Shown here: one piece after another, positions 62,482 through 64,000 of the stretch
Layout: the number at the start of each line of letters is the position of its first letter
Position numbering within the stretch: the first letter of the stretch is position 1
NCBI GenBank assembly: GCA_012931725.1
Contig: CM022951.1
Location: forward strand, 33,523,308-33,587,307
Reading direction: 5' to 3'
Source of the DNA: Litsea cubeba
Taxonomy: Eukaryota; Streptophyta; Magnoliopsida; Laurales; Lauraceae
Length of the DNA stretch: 64,000 nucleotides
Notes under the pieces: generated by a model
Databases searched by the model: none
Seen by the model: the letters and a program-made list of their open reading frames with translations, nothing else
Told to the model about the DNA's origin: nothing
Program-made: the position numbers and the translations under genes

Positions 62482-64000
62482 ATCAATACCGCAGATGGTG
62501 GTAGTATACCCATTACTGCCATTGGTGAGGTCTCACATTCATTACCATTGAGTCATGTTTTTCTTTCTCCTCAGTTATCTACAAATTTACTATCTGTTGG
62601 ACAACTCGTTGATAATGACTGTTCGGTTTCTTTTTCTCGTTCTGGTTATGTTATACAGGATCAAGCATCGGGGAAGGTGATAGCGAAGGGGCCTAAGTGT
62701 GGTCGTCTATTTCCATTCCAACTTTCTACACAAGATCGTAGTTTGAGTTCCTCTGCATTGTTTTCAGCTTCTAGTTCACATAACAGCCAATTATGGCACA
62801 ATCGTTTAGGCCATCCTAATTCTCGCACTTTATTGTCTTTATTTAAATCTGGTTTGCTATCTGATAATAAAATTTCTTTTAAAGATGTGTTCTTAAATTG
62901 TTCAATTTGTAAAATGGGTAAGAGCAAGACTCTTCCTTTTCCCATCAGCACTACTTCATCATTGCACTGTTTTGATCTTGTTCATAGTGATGTATGGGGT
63001 ATCGCACCTATTCCATCACATTCTCATGTTAAATATTTTGTTACATTCATTGACGACTACAGTCGTTTTACATGGATTTATTTTTTGCATGCAAAATCTG
63101 AGGTGTTTGCTACATTTAAAATTTTCTTAGCCTATGTGGAAAATCACTTCTCCACCTCCATTAAGACACTTCGTACAGATTCAGGCGGTGAATATGTTTC
63201 TAATGAGTTTCAGACCTTTTTACAAACTAAAGGAATTATCTCTCAGAAATCATGCCCTTATACACCTCAACAAAATGGTGTATCTGAGAGGAAAAATAGA
63301 CATCTCCTGGACATTGTTCGGTCTCTACTCTTAGAATCCTCTGTTCCACCAAGATTTTGGCCAGAAGCTTTGTCCACAGCTGTTCATGTTATCAATAGGC
63401 TACCCTCACCACGTATAAATCATGAAACACCTTATTTTCGTTTATTTCATAAGCATCCTGTTTATTCTCATCTCCATGTTTTTGGATGTGTGTGTTTTGT
63501 TCTTCTTCCCCCAATAGAACGGACAAAACTCTCTGCACAATCTTCTAAGTGTGTTTTTTTAGGTTATGCGAATGATCAGAAAGGATTTGTCTGTTATGAT
63601 CCGAAGGTCAAACGTATCAGGATTTCTCGTAATATAGTGTTTTTTGAACATCAATATTTTTTTCCTCATTCTCTTGATCATGATTCACCTCCTAGCTTTT
63701 CACTTGTTCCTGGTTTTACTGATTCTCCGATTATACCTGTGACCCCTATCAAACCTCTTCTTGTGTATGAAAGGCGTAGACGGGAACCTATTACTGCACC
63801 TGAGCCTCCAGATATATCATCTTCCACGGCGCTTGACCCTGCACAAACCTCAGATACCTCTCAGTTAGTTCCCCGTCGATCATCCAGGATTTCCCGTCCC
63901 CCTGATCGATTTGGCTTCACCCATACATCCTTAATTGCCACTCTGTCCTCGGTTCAGATACCTAATAGTTTTTCACAAGCAGTGCAACATCAGTGTTGGC
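62482..64000 (+). CDS. Copia B integrase and start of reverse transcriptase, open to the window end
   Basis: After the TGA, one frame stays open for 506 codons to the window edge: end of protease (INTADGGSIPITAIGE, LSTNLLSVGQLVDND), integrase zinc-binding LWHNRLGHPNSRTL with CSICKMGK, and catalytic D (FDLVHSDVWGIAP), D (TLRTDSGGEYVSNEF) and E (QQNGVSERKNRHLL). Then comes the C-terminal part (FVCYDPKVKRIRISRNIVFF), a Pro-rich linker, RRSSRISRPPDRFGFTHTS and the start of reverse transcriptase (SQAVQHQCW). The integrase triad is complete. No start codon is called, since it is part of a broken polyprotein. Confidence 0.9.
   Translation, partial: MNTADGGSIPITAIGEVSHSLPLSHVFLSPQLSTNLLSVGQLVDNDCSVSFSRSGYVIQDQASGKVIAKGPKCGRLFPFQLSTQDRSLSSSALFSASSSHNSQLWHNRLGHPNSRTLLSLFKSGLLSDNKISFKDVFLNCSICKMGKSKTLPFPISTTSSLHCFDLVHSDVWGIAPIPSHSHVKYFVTFIDDYSRFTWIYFLHAKSEVFATFKIFLAYVENHFSTSIKTLRTDSGGEYVSNEFQTFLQTKGIISQKSCPYTPQQNGVSERKNRHLLDIVRSLLLESSVPPRFWPEALSTAVHVINRLPSPRINHETPYFRLFHKHPVYSHLHVFGCVCFVLLPPIERTKLSAQSSKCVFLGYANDQKGFVCYDPKVKRIRISRNIVFFEHQYFFPHSLDHDSPPSFSLVPGFTDSPIIPVTPIKPLLVYERRRREPITAPEPPDISSSTALDPAQTSDTSQLVPRRSSRISRPPDRFGFTHTSLIATLSSVQIPNSFSQAVQHQCW

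Larger units (their letters stand above)
60295..64000 (+). mobile_element. Copia B: Ty1-copia element related to Copia A, runs off the window
   Basis: 5' LTR 60295-60609, primer-binding site 60610-60621, gag-pol from 61379 to the window end. It is inserted in the reverse transcriptase region of Copia A, same orientation; left flank GGAGT (60290-60294). The coding part is collinear with and clearly homologous to Copia A. It carries an in-frame TAA, a frameshift and a TGA in gag-protease, but its integrase region is open. Confidence 0.9.

Overview
This is nuclear DNA of a flowering plant. It is AT-rich, with introns and GT/AG splice sites, Ty1-copia and Ty3-gypsy retrotransposons, CACTA and hAT DNA transposons, a LINE relic, and parts of two plant housekeeping genes: GAR synthetase of purine synthesis and a P4-ATPase lipid flippase. 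The species cannot be told from the window. I saw no rRNA, tRNA, CRISPR array or bacterial-type operon, and no convincing new biological system. The interest lies in the nesting of elements and in a few unexplained repeat structures.

Layout. 1-11.3 kb: a decayed CACTA transposon on the minus strand (a TNP2 transposase pseudogene followed by a second, Transposase_24-like gene). It is split by an Ac-like hAT element (8567-10503, perfect 8-bp target duplication) and by a large solo LTR (3156-7859), which itself holds a Sirevirus-like solo LTR (3523-5279, perfect 5-bp target duplication). 11.6-17.1 kb: two more large LTRs of the same family; one carries a ~540-bp duplication around a foreign LTR. 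17.8-18.8 kb: a foldback element with nested palindromes. 19.0-24.9 kb: a possible first exon and a clear second exon of GAR synthetase (plus strand), separated by a solo LTR, a LINE fragment and a hAT end. 26.5-30.1 kb: a large LTR inserted in a relative of itself.

30.1-47.8 kb: the 3' half of a P4-ATPase gene on the minus strand. Six exons are recognisable, but two lack the GT donor, the last exon is frameshifted, and its end is cut by an LTR. Its introns hold two solo LTRs with perfect target duplications (31518-33090, 35034-37670), a 150-bp Mutator-type MITE with a perfect 9-bp duplication (34105-34254), and a complete but pol-less Tat-like gypsy element (38143-44837) with an antisense coiled-coil reading frame. 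49.1-64 kb: a three-part Ty1-copia nest. Copia A (from 49126) is interrupted by a very young Sirevirus (52435-59871, two 1139-bp LTRs almost identical) and again by Copia B (from 60295, running off the window).

No gene here works with another as a pathway. The two host genes are unrelated neighbours, and everything else is mobile DNA. The insertion order can be read from the nesting: CACTA before hAT and the large LTR, and the large LTR before the Sirevirus-like solo LTR; Copia A before both the Sirevirus and Copia B.
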